Positions 36,054 to 44,932 are shown, counted from the first letter of the stretch. The stretch is DNA of 64,000 bases from Candidatus Nitrohelix vancouverensis (GCA_015698305.1 CP048620.1:1142557-1206556); one strand, 5' to 3'. Numbers and translations: made by a program. The notes: generated by a model not told the origin, from the sequence alone.

Positions 36054-36464
36054 TTAAATCTGGTTTGCGTGTTCCTTGGCGGCGGCTTCGGAGACGCTCT
36101 TGGCGTTTTTTGTTTGCAGATTCTCAACCAGTTTCAGCGTCGCTCGCAGTCGGGAGGCAAGCACTTTCAGAATGGGCATGAGCGCTTTGGGGTTGTGAAT
36201 GGACATGGAGTTGAAGGTGTCCTGAGTCAGCACATTGATGGAACAGTCTTCGAGGGCGCGCACGGTGGCGGAGCGGGGCAGGCCGTCGATGAGGCCCATT
36301 TCGCCAAAAATATCGCCATTGGTGAGGATGCCAATGATCTTTTTCTCACCCTTGGTGCCCAGCTTGGAAACCTCGACTTTTCCGGTTTCGATGATGTAGG
36401 CGCAATCACTCAGGGTTCCTTCCTGAATGATTTCCTTCCCCTTTTTAAAGTAAATGGTTTTCAT
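36054..36464 (-). CDS. single-domain cyclic nucleotide-binding protein
   Basis: A 136-residue stand-alone cNMP-binding beta-barrel of the CRP/PKA type. It has FKKGKEIIQEG, DIFGEMGLIDGLPRSATVRAL (the phosphate-binding cassette with FGE and R-S-A), and an extra C-terminal helix of about 35 residues. There is no DNA-binding or kinase domain, so it probably acts by binding another protein. A second, shorter paralogue is at 46344-46676. Confidence 0.88.
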   Translation of the reverse strand: MKTIYFKKGKEIIQEGTLSDCAYIIETGKVEVSKLGTKGEKKIIGILTNGDIFGEMGLIDGLPRSATVRALEDCSINVLTQDTFNSMSIHNPKALMPILKVLASRLRATLKLVENLQTKNAKSVSEAAAKEHANQI

Positions 36465-36745
36465 GGCGCGTGTTCGCAGACTGAATGATGTTGGACAATC
36501 GAACGGTTAAACTCGTGACCTGCCCCCATTATATAAGATTCTTTGGTGAGACAAAAGGGGAGCTTTTTTCATAACCCTATTAAAATATAAAAACGATTGA
36601 AAAATCAGGGGGCAAACGTCCCTTGGAAGGCGCATGGCTTTGAAAGGTTAAAATAGGTTGCCGGACCAGTTTTTTTCAGAGCCAATACCTGCCTCGAAGT
36701 CGCCTCTCCCCCGTCAATTTCAATCATTTATGACGTTACGCAGAA

Positions 36746-36991
36746 TCAACGTCTCAACGCGCCTCCAAGAACCTTGTCGGGATTGGAGTTGCTGGTGCTG
36801 ACGGCTGTGTTCGGCGTGTATAGGAAAGCGATCATTCCCATAACGATGGCAAAAATAACGAAGGCTTTCCATTGCCCATTCGATTTTCTTGCAACCTTTG
36901 CGGGCCTGGGGGCAGATTTCTGGGCTTGTTTGGCGGGTTTGTCCCGAAATAGCTTTGAATTGTAGTTTTGCTTTGTGGCGGTTTTGTTCAT
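36746..36991 (-). CDS. small single-helix membrane protein, target of a sigma-54 promoter
   Basis: An 81-residue protein, not recognised. The N-terminal 43 residues are basic and polar (KPAKQAQKSAPRPAKVARK), followed by one transmembrane helix (about 47-64, AFVIFAIVMGMIAFLY) and a short Ser/Asn-rich exported tail (NTAVSTSNSNPDKVLGG). The charge bias predicts the N-terminus inside. ATG 36991 has AAGGTG 6 bases upstream. A near-consensus sigma-54 promoter at 37034-37049 and three upstream palindromes put it under the neighbouring activator. Confidence 0.75.
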   Translation of the reverse strand: MNKTATKQNYNSKLFRDKPAKQAQKSAPRPAKVARKSNGQWKAFVIFAIVMGMIAFLYTPNTAVSTSNSNPDKVLGGALRR

Positions 36992-37033
36992 TGGGTTCAC
37001 CTTGAAAAAAATTGCTAAACTTATTACATATAT

Positions 37034-37049
37034 AGCAGTATTTGTGCCA
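37034..37049 (-). promoter_or_regulatory. sigma-54 promoter (-24/-12)
   Basis: The minus strand reads TGGCACAAATACTGCT, which matches the sigma-54 consensus TGGCACRNNNNTTGCW at every defined position but one. The transcription start would be near 37022, about 31 bases before the 81-residue protein. Confidence 0.8.
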
Positions 37050-37147
37050 AATTTTTCAAGGCTGGTTTTAAATTCATAACTCCATATGAATAAAGGAATT
37101 ATGCTTCAACTGGCTTTTCTGAGCCTGAAGGCGTGCGGAGCAGGAAG

Positions 37148-37200
37148 TCTCAATATGATCTAAATGTATATCAAAATGAGATAATATATCAAATTGAGAC
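37148..37200. promoter_or_regulatory. three upstream activator sites, TCA-N3-TGA palindromes
   Basis: Three related imperfect palindromes: TCTCAATATGATC (37148-37160), ATATCAAAATGAGAT (37168-37182) and ATATCAAATTGAGAC (37186-37200). Their centres are about 21 and 18 bases apart, roughly two helical turns. They lie about 130-170 bases upstream of the predicted sigma-54 start site, the usual place for enhancer-binding-protein sites. Confidence 0.7.
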
Positions 37201-37208
37201 TGGAGGGT

Positions 37209-38618
37209 TCAGGATGTTTTCCGGTAACGCTTCATCTTCCTGTAGATGGTGGCGCGGCTGATGCCCAGCGACTTGGCCGCTTCGGGGAGCTTGCCCTGAT
37301 GCTGTTCGATGGCTTGCAGGATGGCTTGTTTTTCGATTTCTTTAAATGAAGTGTCCTGCGTTTCGTTCCTGACTTTAGCGGGTGTTGCGTTGGAGACATT
37401 TGCCTGTTTTTGGGGAAGTGTCGGGAAATCTTCATTCCAGCCCAGTCGTTGTTCCTGAATTTTGAAGGGCAGGTCTTCAATCTGGATCGCATCCGTCCGG
37501 GTTTGGACGAGGGTTCGATACAGAATGTTTTCCAGTTCCCGAACGTTTCCCGGCCAGGGGTAGCGGATGAGGGCTTCCATGGCGTGGGAGGTGACGGTGT
37601 TGATGTGCTTCTGCGTCTGGTGCTGGAATTTTTTCAGGAAATGATTGACCAGAGGGGGGATGTCGTCCTGGCGTTCGCGCAGGGGAGGCAGGATGATGGG
37701 ATACACCATGAGGCGATAGAACAAATCGCTTCGAAACGCGCCCCGCTCGACTTCCGTCTCCAAGTCCTTGTTGGTTGCGGAGATGACGCGCAGGTCCACG
37801 CGGTTTTTCTTGTTGCTACCGACGCGTTCATAGCTTTTGTCCTGCAGAAAGCGTAGCAGTTTGACCTGCATGTTGGCGGGCATTTCGCCGACTTCGTCGA
37901 GAAAAAGAGTGCCGCCGTGAGCGAGTTCGAGTTTGCCGATGCGTCCTTGATCGGCGCCGGTGAAGGAGCCTTTTTCATGACCGAAAAATTCGCTTTCCTG
38001 GAGCGCTTCGGGAATGGCTCCGCAATTGATCGCCACAAAATTTCCCGCCTTGTAGGAACTGTTGTAATGAATGGCGCGAGCCACCAGTTCCTTGCCGGTG
38101 CCGCTTTCTCCGAGGATCAAAACATTGATATTGATCTGCGAGACTTTTTCAATATGGGCGAAGACTTGCTTCATGGGCAGGCTTTGCCCGACGATATTTT
38201 TGTAGCCGTAGGTCTGTTGCAACTCGCCTTGCAGGCTGGCGATTTTCTGCACCATGGTGTTCATTTCGACGGCCTTGGCGACGGTGGTCTGCAGGCGGAT
38301 TTTATCCAGCGGCTTGAGCATGTAATCAAAGGCGCCCAGCTTCATCGCTTCGACGGCGGCGCTCAGGTCTTTTTCATCGGTCAGGACGACGACGGGGATA
38401 TCGCGGTTGGCGAGGCGAAAGCGCTTCAAAAGATCGAGTCCCTTGGAAGCAGGTTCGATGTTCATGCAAATGGCGGAGGGGTTTTCATCGATCTGGTTCA
38501 GGCACAACTCGCCGTCGGAGAAGGTTTCGACCTGGTAACCCTGTTCGGAAAGCCAGGAGTTGATCTGGCTTCCATGGCCTGGATTGTTGTCTACAATGAA
38601 TAAGGTTTGTTGCGTCAT
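37209..38618 (-). CDS. sigma-54-dependent activator with degenerate receiver domain
   Basis: A 469-residue NtrC-family protein. In the receiver (1-120) the usual phospho-acceptor Asp is N53 (MNIEPASKG) and the acidic pocket is reduced to D10-N11, while T80 and K102 remain. The AAA+ domain has GESGTGKE, the sigma-54 loop as GSFTGA (Ala to Ser, seen in active relatives), and GEIGDM-like GEVGEMP. The C-terminus has a Fis-type helix-turn-helix (AAKSLGISRATIYRKM). No kinase is adjacent. The three palindromes and sigma-54 promoter directly downstream are its likely targets. Confidence 0.9.
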   Translation of the reverse strand: MTQQTLFIVDNNPGHGSQINSWLSEQGYQVETFSDGELCLNQIDENPSAICMNIEPASKGLDLLKRFRLANRDIPVVVLTDEKDLSAAVEAMKLGAFDYMLKPLDKIRLQTTVAKAVEMNTMVQKIASLQGELQQTYGYKNIVGQSLPMKQVFAHIEKVSQININVLILGESGTGKELVARAIHYNSSYKAGNFVAINCGAIPEALQESEFFGHEKGSFTGADQGRIGKLELAHGGTLFLDEVGEMPANMQVKLLRFLQDKSYERVGSNKKNRVDLRVISATNKDLETEVERGAFRSDLFYRLMVYPIILPPLRERQDDIPPLVNHFLKKFQHQTQKHINTVTSHAMEALIRYPWPGNVRELENILYRTLVQTRTDAIQIEDLPFKIQEQRLGWNEDFPTLPQKQANVSNATPAKVRNETQDTSFKEIEKQAILQAIEQHQGKLPEAAKSLGISRATIYRKMKRYRKTS

Positions 38619-38633
38619 TTTGGATTATCCGGT

Positions 38634-39356
38634 TTACTCCGGGCAACCTCTGGAGTGGCGAAAACCCAGCGTCTCGGCTTCGAGCTTGCTTCCGAAAATT
38701 AGGGCGCCGGGGATATCGGAGGGGTAATCGCTACACAGGGGCCAATAATAAATCCGCGTTTTTGGGTTGCCTATAATACCGTAGCTGAAGATTTCGTCAT
38801 AGTCCGTGTAGTCGTCTTTGTCAGGCGGAGTGGGCGGTTCTCCGCCCCGCCTGAATTCCCAGGGTGGAATGGGATTGGTTTCCACCCACAGGCCCATTTT
38901 GTTTTTCCAGGCCATGTATTCGAGGTTGGAAAGCACCGGGCTGGGCGGTCGTTTCACTCGATAGTGCCAGGCGTAGCCGTAGCGCACGACTTCTTCGTTC
39001 AATAATTTGCCGTTGGGAAGCACGACGTCGCCGATCAGGCGACCGTGGTAATCGGCGACCTTGTAATTCACCCGCACGCGTTTGTCGAAAGTCAGTTCCG
39101 TTGTGAACTTTCGCGCTTCGTGACCGAAGGATTGTTTCAGTTCGGGCGAGTCGATGTCGGCAAGGCGTATCTTGTACAACTTGTCCTTGTCGTTCATGAT
39201 GGTGATGTTGTCGCCCGCATCGACGGACACGACGCGCCCCGTCATGGACTTTCCCCAGGCCTGAAAAGGCAGGGCTATCAGAATCAGGGCGCAAAAAGCG
39301 GCGAACCGGCTGAATCGATGCGATGTGATGAGGATCGGTTTGCGAGTGGGTTTCAT
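38634..39356 (-). CDS. exported thermonuclease-like protein (SNase domain) with Ada-like C-terminal domain
   Basis: A 240-residue protein with a signal peptide (hydrophobic 18-34, cleavage near AWGKS). The SNase OB-fold spans about 38-165 (TGRVVSVDAGDNITI, IRLADIDSPE, DYHGRLIGDV). Catalytic Arg/Glu equivalents are plausible: R in IRLADID, E in SPELKQ. The C-terminal 45 residues (GNPKTRIYYWPLCSDY and GFRHSRGC) resemble the Ada-type metal-binding module found after SNase domains. It ends 15 bases before the sigma-54 activator gene. Confidence 0.87.
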   Translation of the reverse strand: MKPTRKPILITSHRFSRFAAFCALILIALPFQAWGKSMTGRVVSVDAGDNITIMNDKDKLYKIRLADIDSPELKQSFGHEARKFTTELTFDKRVRVNYKVADYHGRLIGDVVLPNGKLLNEEVVRYGYAWHYRVKRPPSPVLSNLEYMAWKNKMGLWVETNPIPPWEFRRGGEPPTPPDKDDYTDYDEIFSYGIIGNPKTRIYYWPLCSDYPSDIPGALIFGSKLEAETLGFRHSRGCPE

Positions 39357-39387
39357 GGCGCCGGACGGATGGGAAGGTCTTCCGTTC

Positions 39388-40101
39388 TCAATTGGAATCG
39401 GCTTCGCGTTTCTTAATGGGCAGTAATTTATTCAGCCGTTGCATGAAGCGCTTGGCGGTCTCAGGCGTCGATTCCACTTTTCCCAGATAGAGAATGTCCT
39501 TGGCGCTGAGAGGCTCGCCGTAAAATTTTTCATTGGAACCTTCGTTGGAGGTGATCACGGTGCCTTTGACCGAAACCCCGGCGAAGGCGCCCATGCTTCT
39601 GGAATAGGAATAGATTTCGCCCTGCAGTAGAATGTCGGTGGAGGCTTCGGCATGGCGTCCGACAGGTCCGGCGGAAACGCCCACGTCGGCGCCGAGGGTG
39701 AACTGGTTTTTCAGCAGACCCTGCACGCCGGATTCGCTCATGACGAGCAGGAGCAGATCAATGGCTTCGGCTCCGACCTGAAAACCGTAGCTCGCGCCAG
39801 CCGTGTAGACGAATGCCGGAGGTCCCCACAGTCCGGTTGTTTTAGAACGCGTGGAAATCACTCCCTGACCGTATCGCGCGGCGAAGATGAATCCGCCCTT
39901 GAGCATCTTCGGAAAAATGATGATCGCTTTCGCTTTGGAGAGTAATTCTGTTGGAACATGTTCGTCTTCAGAATGGATGATGTCTTCGACCGCCTGCACC
40001 GCGTTGCGTAACAGTTCTTGCTGATCGTCCAGCGCGTGAGCCGTTGAGAAGGGGAGCAGGGTGAGAAGGCATATGAAAACAGTTTGAATGATTCGGTTCA
40101 T
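39388..40101 (-). CDS. YSC84/SYLF lipid-binding domain protein, exported
   Basis: A 237-residue protein with a signal peptide (MNRIIQTVFICLLTLLPFSTAHA, cleaved near A23). The SYLF domain follows (IIIFPKMLKGGFIFAARYGQGV, GLWGPPAFVYTAGASYGFQVG, EIYSYSRSMGAFAGVSVKG). SYLF proteins bind phosphoinositides in eukaryotes; bacterial forms are periplasmic or outer-membrane-associated with unclear roles. ATG 40101 has GGAG 8 bases upstream. An in-frame earlier start would break the signal peptide. Confidence 0.92.
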   Translation of the reverse strand: MNRIIQTVFICLLTLLPFSTAHALDDQQELLRNAVQAVEDIIHSEDEHVPTELLSKAKAIIIFPKMLKGGFIFAARYGQGVISTRSKTTGLWGPPAFVYTAGASYGFQVGAEAIDLLLLVMSESGVQGLLKNQFTLGADVGVSAGPVGRHAEASTDILLQGEIYSYSRSMGAFAGVSVKGTVITSNEGSNEKFYGEPLSAKDILYLGKVESTPETAKRFMQRLNKLLPIKKREADSN

Positions 40102-40258
40102 GAATCGCGCTCCGCTGAGTTGCAAAAGGTGGGTGGTTATCGCCTGTTTGACGTCAAGTATTACCAAACTTTTTCAATAGTTTATAGTAAAGGGCGGGTG
40201 AAAATCAACTGCCTCGCGCGACGCGATACTGGGGACATCAATAAATCGCTTTACCTGG

Positions 40259-42271
40259 ATGAAACAAGCTCTTAACATGTCGCAGATGAATCCATTTGAT
40301 GCGGAAGAGTTATTAGGGCCGGAGGGATTGGCGGCTCGGGCCATGCCCGGTTTTGAATATCGCCCTCAACAGGCGGCGATGGCCGACGCGGTTGCGAAGA
40401 CTCTGGAGTCGGGCGGCCACCTGATGGTGGAGGCGGGCACGGGTACGGGCAAGAGCCTGGCTTATCTGATTCCGGCCGTCTTGTGGGCGGTGCAAAACGA
40501 CAAGCGCGTTGTGGTTTCCACCTACACGAAGACCCTTCAGCACCAGATCCTGCACCACGATATCCCTCTACTGCGCCAGCGTCTCGGCTTGTCGTTCCGT
40601 TACTCCATCTGTCTGGGCCATGAAAATTATCTGTCATTGCGCCGCATGAAGCGCGCCGGTCAGGCGGGTTTGTTTGTTGATCCTGAGCAGGAAGAACAAC
40701 TGGCGGAGATTTTCGAATGGTCGTCGATGACGGCGTCCGGCGTGAAAGAGGAGTTGGAATTCACTCCCCTGCCGGCGGTCTGGGAAGAGGTGGGTCGGCA
40801 AAAGGATTTGTGTCTTGGCAAAAATTGCGAGACCTATCGCGACTGTTTTTATTTCAAGGAGCGCAAGCGCTGGTTCGCTTCGCATTTGCTGGTGGTCAAC
40901 CATCATTTATTTTTCGCCAACGTAGCGGCGGGCGGCGGCGCCTTGCCACGTTTCGACGCGGTGATTTTCGACGAGGCGCAGAATGTGGAGGAGGCGGCGA
41001 CTTCCTTCCTCGGCCTGGAAGTTTCAAATTCATCGCTCAATTATTTTCTCGACCGCCTTTACAATCCGCGCGGCAAGAAGGGGATGCTGGGTCGTATCGA
41101 GCGCAGTTTCTCTCAGGAGGCCATCGATCTGGTGATGAAAACCCGGCGCGCGGCGGAAGCGTTTTTTGCGCAGACGCTGGAGGTTTTCGGGCGCGACCCG
41201 CGTAATTTTCGCTTGTACCAGCCGCCGCCTCTGCTCAATGTCCTGTGCGGGCCGCTGGAAGAATTGCGCGATGCCTTGAAGGTTCTGGAGGCGATGATCG
41301 GCGAAGAGGAGGAGAGCGTCGAGTTCACCTACGCTTCCAACCGGTGCATGGATTTTTACAACGCCATCAATGTCGTGATGGGACAACAATTGCCGGGCTA
41401 TGTTTATTCGCTGGAGATCGTCGATAAAAAACGTTTCCGGCGCGTGTCCTTTCAGGCGGCGCCGGTGAATGTGGCGGAGGAGCTCAAACGGCAGGTTTAT
41501 GAAACTACGGATCGCATCGTTCTGACTTCGGCGACGCTCACGGCGAACGGGAAATTTGATTTTGTGAAGGGGCGGATCGGTTTTGAACCGAACGATGAAC
41601 TCACGCTGGATTCTCCCTTCGATTACGCGCGTCAGGCCTTGCTCTACGCGCCTGCGGATCTGCCGGAGCCTTCGGAAGAGCCGGATGTGTACGCCACGGC
41701 GATCGCCGCGCGATCGAAAGCCCTGGTCGAGGCGTCGGGCGGTCGAGCCTTCATCCTGTTCACCAGCTACGCTTTGTTGAATCGGGTTTACGAGAAAATG
41801 GAAACCCTGGTGTCGCAATTTCAATTGCTCCGCCAGGGCGATGCGCCGCGCAGTCAAATGATCGAGCAGTTCAAGCGCAAGCCGTCGATCATTTTCGGGA
41901 CCAATACTTTCTGGCAGGGCGTGGACGTTCCCGGCGAGGCCCTGCAATGCGTCATCATCACCAAACTGCCTTTCGATCCGCCGGGCGAGCCCTTGACCGA
42001 AGCGCGTATGGAAGATTTGAAGAAGCGCGGCATCGATCCCTTTTCGCGTTACCAGATTCCGCGCGCGATTTTGCAACTGCGTCAGGGCTTCGGTCGCCTG
42101 ATCCGCAAGGGCACCGACGCCGGAGTGGTCGCCATACTGGATTCGCGCGTGGTGCATCGCAGTTACGGAAAAAAATTCATCGCCTCCCTGCCGCCTTGCC
42201 GCGTCACCGAGTCGATGGACGAGGTGCGCCAGTTTTTCACTTCCGATGAAAAAGCGGAACTTGTCATTTAA
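40259..42271 (+). CDS. dinG: DinG/Rad3-family ATP-dependent helicase
   Basis: A 670-residue superfamily 2 helicase of the DinG/YoaA/XPD type, 5-prime to 3-prime, probably resolving R-loops, D-loops or replication blocks. It has Q-motif-like RPQQAAMADAV, Walker A VEAGTGTGKSLAYL, a 4Fe-4S ligand region with cysteines in SICLGHENY and CLGKNCETYRDCF, Walker B DEAQNVE, and VI motif QGFGRLIRK. ATG 40259 or 40277 are both possible. Confidence 0.9.
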   Translation: MKQALNMSQMNPFDAEELLGPEGLAARAMPGFEYRPQQAAMADAVAKTLESGGHLMVEAGTGTGKSLAYLIPAVLWAVQNDKRVVVSTYTKTLQHQILHHDIPLLRQRLGLSFRYSICLGHENYLSLRRMKRAGQAGLFVDPEQEEQLAEIFEWSSMTASGVKEELEFTPLPAVWEEVGRQKDLCLGKNCETYRDCFYFKERKRWFASHLLVVNHHLFFANVAAGGGALPRFDAVIFDEAQNVEEAATSFLGLEVSNSSLNYFLDRLYNPRGKKGMLGRIERSFSQEAIDLVMKTRRAAEAFFAQTLEVFGRDPRNFRLYQPPPLLNVLCGPLEELRDALKVLEAMIGEEEESVEFTYASNRCMDFYNAINVVMGQQLPGYVYSLEIVDKKRFRRVSFQAAPVNVAEELKRQVYETTDRIVLTSATLTANGKFDFVKGRIGFEPNDELTLDSPFDYARQALLYAPADLPEPSEEPDVYATAIAARSKALVEASGGRAFILFTSYALLNRVYEKMETLVSQFQLLRQGDAPRSQMIEQFKRKPSIIFGTNTFWQGVDVPGEALQCVIITKLPFDPPGEPLTEARMEDLKKRGIDPFSRYQIPRAILQLRQGFGRLIRKGTDAGVVAILDSRVVHRSYGKKFIASLPPCRVTESMDEVRQFFTSDEKAELVI

Positions 42272-42306
42272 CATATGAGTGATTGCATATTATCAAATTT
42301 TTGTTT

Positions 42307-44226
42307 ATGACCCGCCCAATGAATCTAATCGTTTCTGAAGACAACCAAACCTGGACTTTGCGTGACAGCGTTGTCTGGTTCTTATTATTTCTCATCTTGC
42401 TCACGAGCAACCTGGCCTTGCGATACCCGCTTTTGATTAATGCCGAGATGTTCATGAACGGCGACGAGGCGTTTGTAGCGGATAAATTAATTCTCACTCT
42501 TGAAGGGCAAGCGTTCACGTTTTATTACGAAGACAATCGTTATGTGGGCGCTCTGATCGATTTTCTGGTGGTTCCCTTTATATGGCTTTTGGGGCCAGTG
42601 GCTTTGGCTTTCAAGACAGCGATCGTTTTTATGTTTTCTTTGTACGCGTGGACCCTGTGTCTTTTGGTTCGACAGATTGATGCGTCCCTAGTGGGTCTTA
42701 CGGCTGTGTTGACGGTTCTGGTCTCTCCCGCTGTGATGGAAATCAGCGTATCGTTCATGCCGCATGTGTTGATCGGAGTCCTTGGGAACATCTCATTTCT
42801 GCTTCTTACAAAATTGATAAGGGATAAGGACAGCGGGAAGTGGACGGTTTTTCTGTTGTGTGCGGTTTCAGGAGCGGCGGTTTATGTCTATACGTATTCA
42901 GTCCTGTTTATTGCTTCTATAATTGGGATTGTGTTGCTGACCGATTCACGTTGGCCGACTCTTCGTGAGAAAATTTCATTTAGTTTTTTCAGGTCGTTGT
43001 TTTTACGTTTGAATTCCAAGAGAGAGAAAATTGCGAGAGGATTCGATGTGTTGATGATTCTTTTCCTCTGCGCAATATTGTTTGCTTACGTGTTCGGAGG
43101 GTTTGGTTTTGATATCGGCGGGGTGACCTTGTTTCAGATCAATAACCTGCATAAACCGGTAGGGCAATTGGCGGTCTTGATCGTGTTGCGCGTGTTGATT
43201 TATCGTAAGGATATTTCGAATAAGTGGCGAGCCTTGCGCTCTTTTGTCGACGCGATGGCTCCCGAAACGCGACAGGCTCTGACATTGGGCGTGTGTGGTT
43301 TTTTGATAGGTATTTCGCCGCGAATCGCCAGCATCGCCAGCGGAGAAACCAAGCGTGGCGGGCAGGGTTTTGATATGGATTTCATGCCGCTTCGGCTCTT
43401 GCAACACCTTTGGGAGTTGTTGTTGCGCCATGTTCCCGAACTGATTGGCGCCGCACGGGGGTTGCGGGCGGCGTCTGAGAGCGGACATGTGACCGCGTTG
43501 ACGTTAGTTTCAGGCGTTGTGATGTTTCTGGTCGTTTTCGCTATAGCGGCATATTTTAAAGAGAGCTGGGCGCACGTGAAACAATTGCTATGCATGCGAC
43601 CGATGGTATTCACTCCGCATTTATTTTTTATTTTTTACCCTCTCATTGTTTGCGGCGCTAATATCGCCACCCAAAACGGACCTTTGATTCGATACCTGTT
43701 GCCTTTGTATGGCGCGATAGTATTCTGGTTGGCTTGGTTTATGATTCGAATTCGTCAAAAGTCCATGATGTTGTTTGTGGCCGGGCTGATGGCATGGATG
43801 TATTTGTCGATGGACAACCTTCATCAATTTTACAGTCAAAAAGATATTCTTCGTGGAGCGACCCCGGTAATACGGGTTGATCCGGCGCGTGAGGTTATCA
43901 ACTTTGCGAAGGCGAATTCCATTCCACTGGTTTACAGTCGTTTTGTGCTGGCGTCGCGCGTATCGTTTTTCAGTCGTCAAACGATCCATGTTGCGGAGTA
44001 CACACGTTCGCCCAAGGGTAAGTTGAGAAATCGCACAGCCATGAACATTCCAGTTTTTTGTATTGCGATACCAATCAACAGCAAATCGGAACAGAAGCAT
44101 TACGAATTATTTTTTCAAGAAAATGGAGTGAGTTTTCAAAGGGCCGTGTTGGAGCATCACATCATATACTGGGATTTTGAGGGGCAAGAGAGCTCCATCA
44201 ATCAATTGCGCTCTATGTTTCCATAA
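42307..44226 (+). CDS. polytopic membrane protein, GT-C glycosyltransferase-like
   Basis: A 639-residue membrane protein with about 11-13 helices. The first periplasmic loop carries an acidic NGDEAFVADKL motif, as in the catalytic loop of GT-C enzymes (ArnT, PMT, STT3), and a C-terminal periplasmic domain follows the last helix. It may transfer a sugar from a polyprenyl-phosphate carrier to an exported acceptor. No confident family was recognised. The gene looks more AT-rich than its flanks (many TTT/TTG/ATT codons), which may point to transfer. An in-frame TTG at 42283 could be the start. Confidence 0.72.
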   Translation: MTRPMNLIVSEDNQTWTLRDSVVWFLLFLILLTSNLALRYPLLINAEMFMNGDEAFVADKLILTLEGQAFTFYYEDNRYVGALIDFLVVPFIWLLGPVALAFKTAIVFMFSLYAWTLCLLVRQIDASLVGLTAVLTVLVSPAVMEISVSFMPHVLIGVLGNISFLLLTKLIRDKDSGKWTVFLLCAVSGAAVYVYTYSVLFIASIIGIVLLTDSRWPTLREKISFSFFRSLFLRLNSKREKIARGFDVLMILFLCAILFAYVFGGFGFDIGGVTLFQINNLHKPVGQLAVLIVLRVLIYRKDISNKWRALRSFVDAMAPETRQALTLGVCGFLIGISPRIASIASGETKRGGQGFDMDFMPLRLLQHLWELLLRHVPELIGAARGLRAASESGHVTALTLVSGVVMFLVVFAIAAYFKESWAHVKQLLCMRPMVFTPHLFFIFYPLIVCGANIATQNGPLIRYLLPLYGAIVFWLAWFMIRIRQKSMMLFVAGLMAWMYLSMDNLHQFYSQKDILRGATPVIRVDPAREVINFAKANSIPLVYSRFVLASRVSFFSRQTIHVAEYTRSPKGKLRNRTAMNIPVFCIAIPINSKSEQKHYELFFQENGVSFQRAVLEHHIIYWDFEGQESSINQLRSMFP

Positions 44227-44229
44227 AGG

Positions 44230-44892
44230 TTGAGGGTCGTGGAGATTCAACTTCAAACAGAAGCGGGGGCGGTGACGCCGAAGCGGATATTCTGCATCGG
44301 CAAGAATTACGAAGCGCATGTGCGCGAGCTGGCGGGTACGGCGCCGGAAGAGCCGATCGTTTTCATGAAGCCGTCGTCCTGTCTGGTCTTGCCGGGAACG
44401 CCGGTGCGGGTTCCGACGCATGGTTCGCTCCTGCATCACGAAGCGGAAGCGGTTCTGCTGATCGGTCGGGAAGCGTCGCGGGTTGATGAAGAATCGGCTC
44501 TGGATTGCGTGTCCGATGTCGCTCTCGGGCTGGATTTAACCCTGCGCGATGTGCAGGGGAGTTTGAAGAAAAAAGGGCATCCCTGGGAGTTGTCAAAAGC
44601 CTTCGAGCAAAGCGCGCCGCTGGGGCCGCTGGTTCCCGTTTCAAAAATACGCGATCTGGCGCAACTGGAGTTTTCCTGCTCGGTGAACGGCGAACTGCGT
44701 CAACAGGGCAATACCCAGGACATGATGTTTTCCATTCCCTATCTGATCCGCTACCTCAGCCATATCTGGCGACTGCAGGCGGGCGATCTGATTTTTACCG
44801 GAACCCCGGCGGGAGTGGGGCCGCTGGTCGTCGGCGATACGGCGAGCTTGTCCGGCCCGGAACTCGCTTCCAGCGTCTGGGAGTTTTGCTGA
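44230..44892 (+). CDS. fumarylacetoacetate hydrolase family protein
   Basis: A 220-residue FAH-fold enzyme hydrolysing a C-C bond in an acylpyruvate or related diketo acid. It has IGKNYEAHVREL, FMKPSSCLVLPG, the metal-binding HHEAEAVLLIG (Glu-x-Glu), and LIFTGTPAGVGPL. The length matches single-domain members (acylpyruvase, YcgM-like). The start is TTG 44230 or GTG 44239, in a GAGGG context. It begins 4 bases after the GT-C-like gene and is convergent with the aldo/keto reductase. Confidence 0.88.
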   Translation: MRVVEIQLQTEAGAVTPKRIFCIGKNYEAHVRELAGTAPEEPIVFMKPSSCLVLPGTPVRVPTHGSLLHHEAEAVLLIGREASRVDEESALDCVSDVALGLDLTLRDVQGSLKKKGHPWELSKAFEQSAPLGPLVPVSKIRDLAQLEFSCSVNGELRQQGNTQDMMFSIPYLIRYLSHIWRLQAGDLIFTGTPAGVGPLVVGDTASLSGPELASSVWEFC

Positions 44893-44932
44893 GTCCTTGC
44901 CGCGTCGGTAATAGCGCGTCTTGTTGTTCCTC

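Noticed and set aside
41030-42274. 414-codon minus-strand frame opposite DinG
   Set aside because: Antisense shadow of a clearly conserved helicase.
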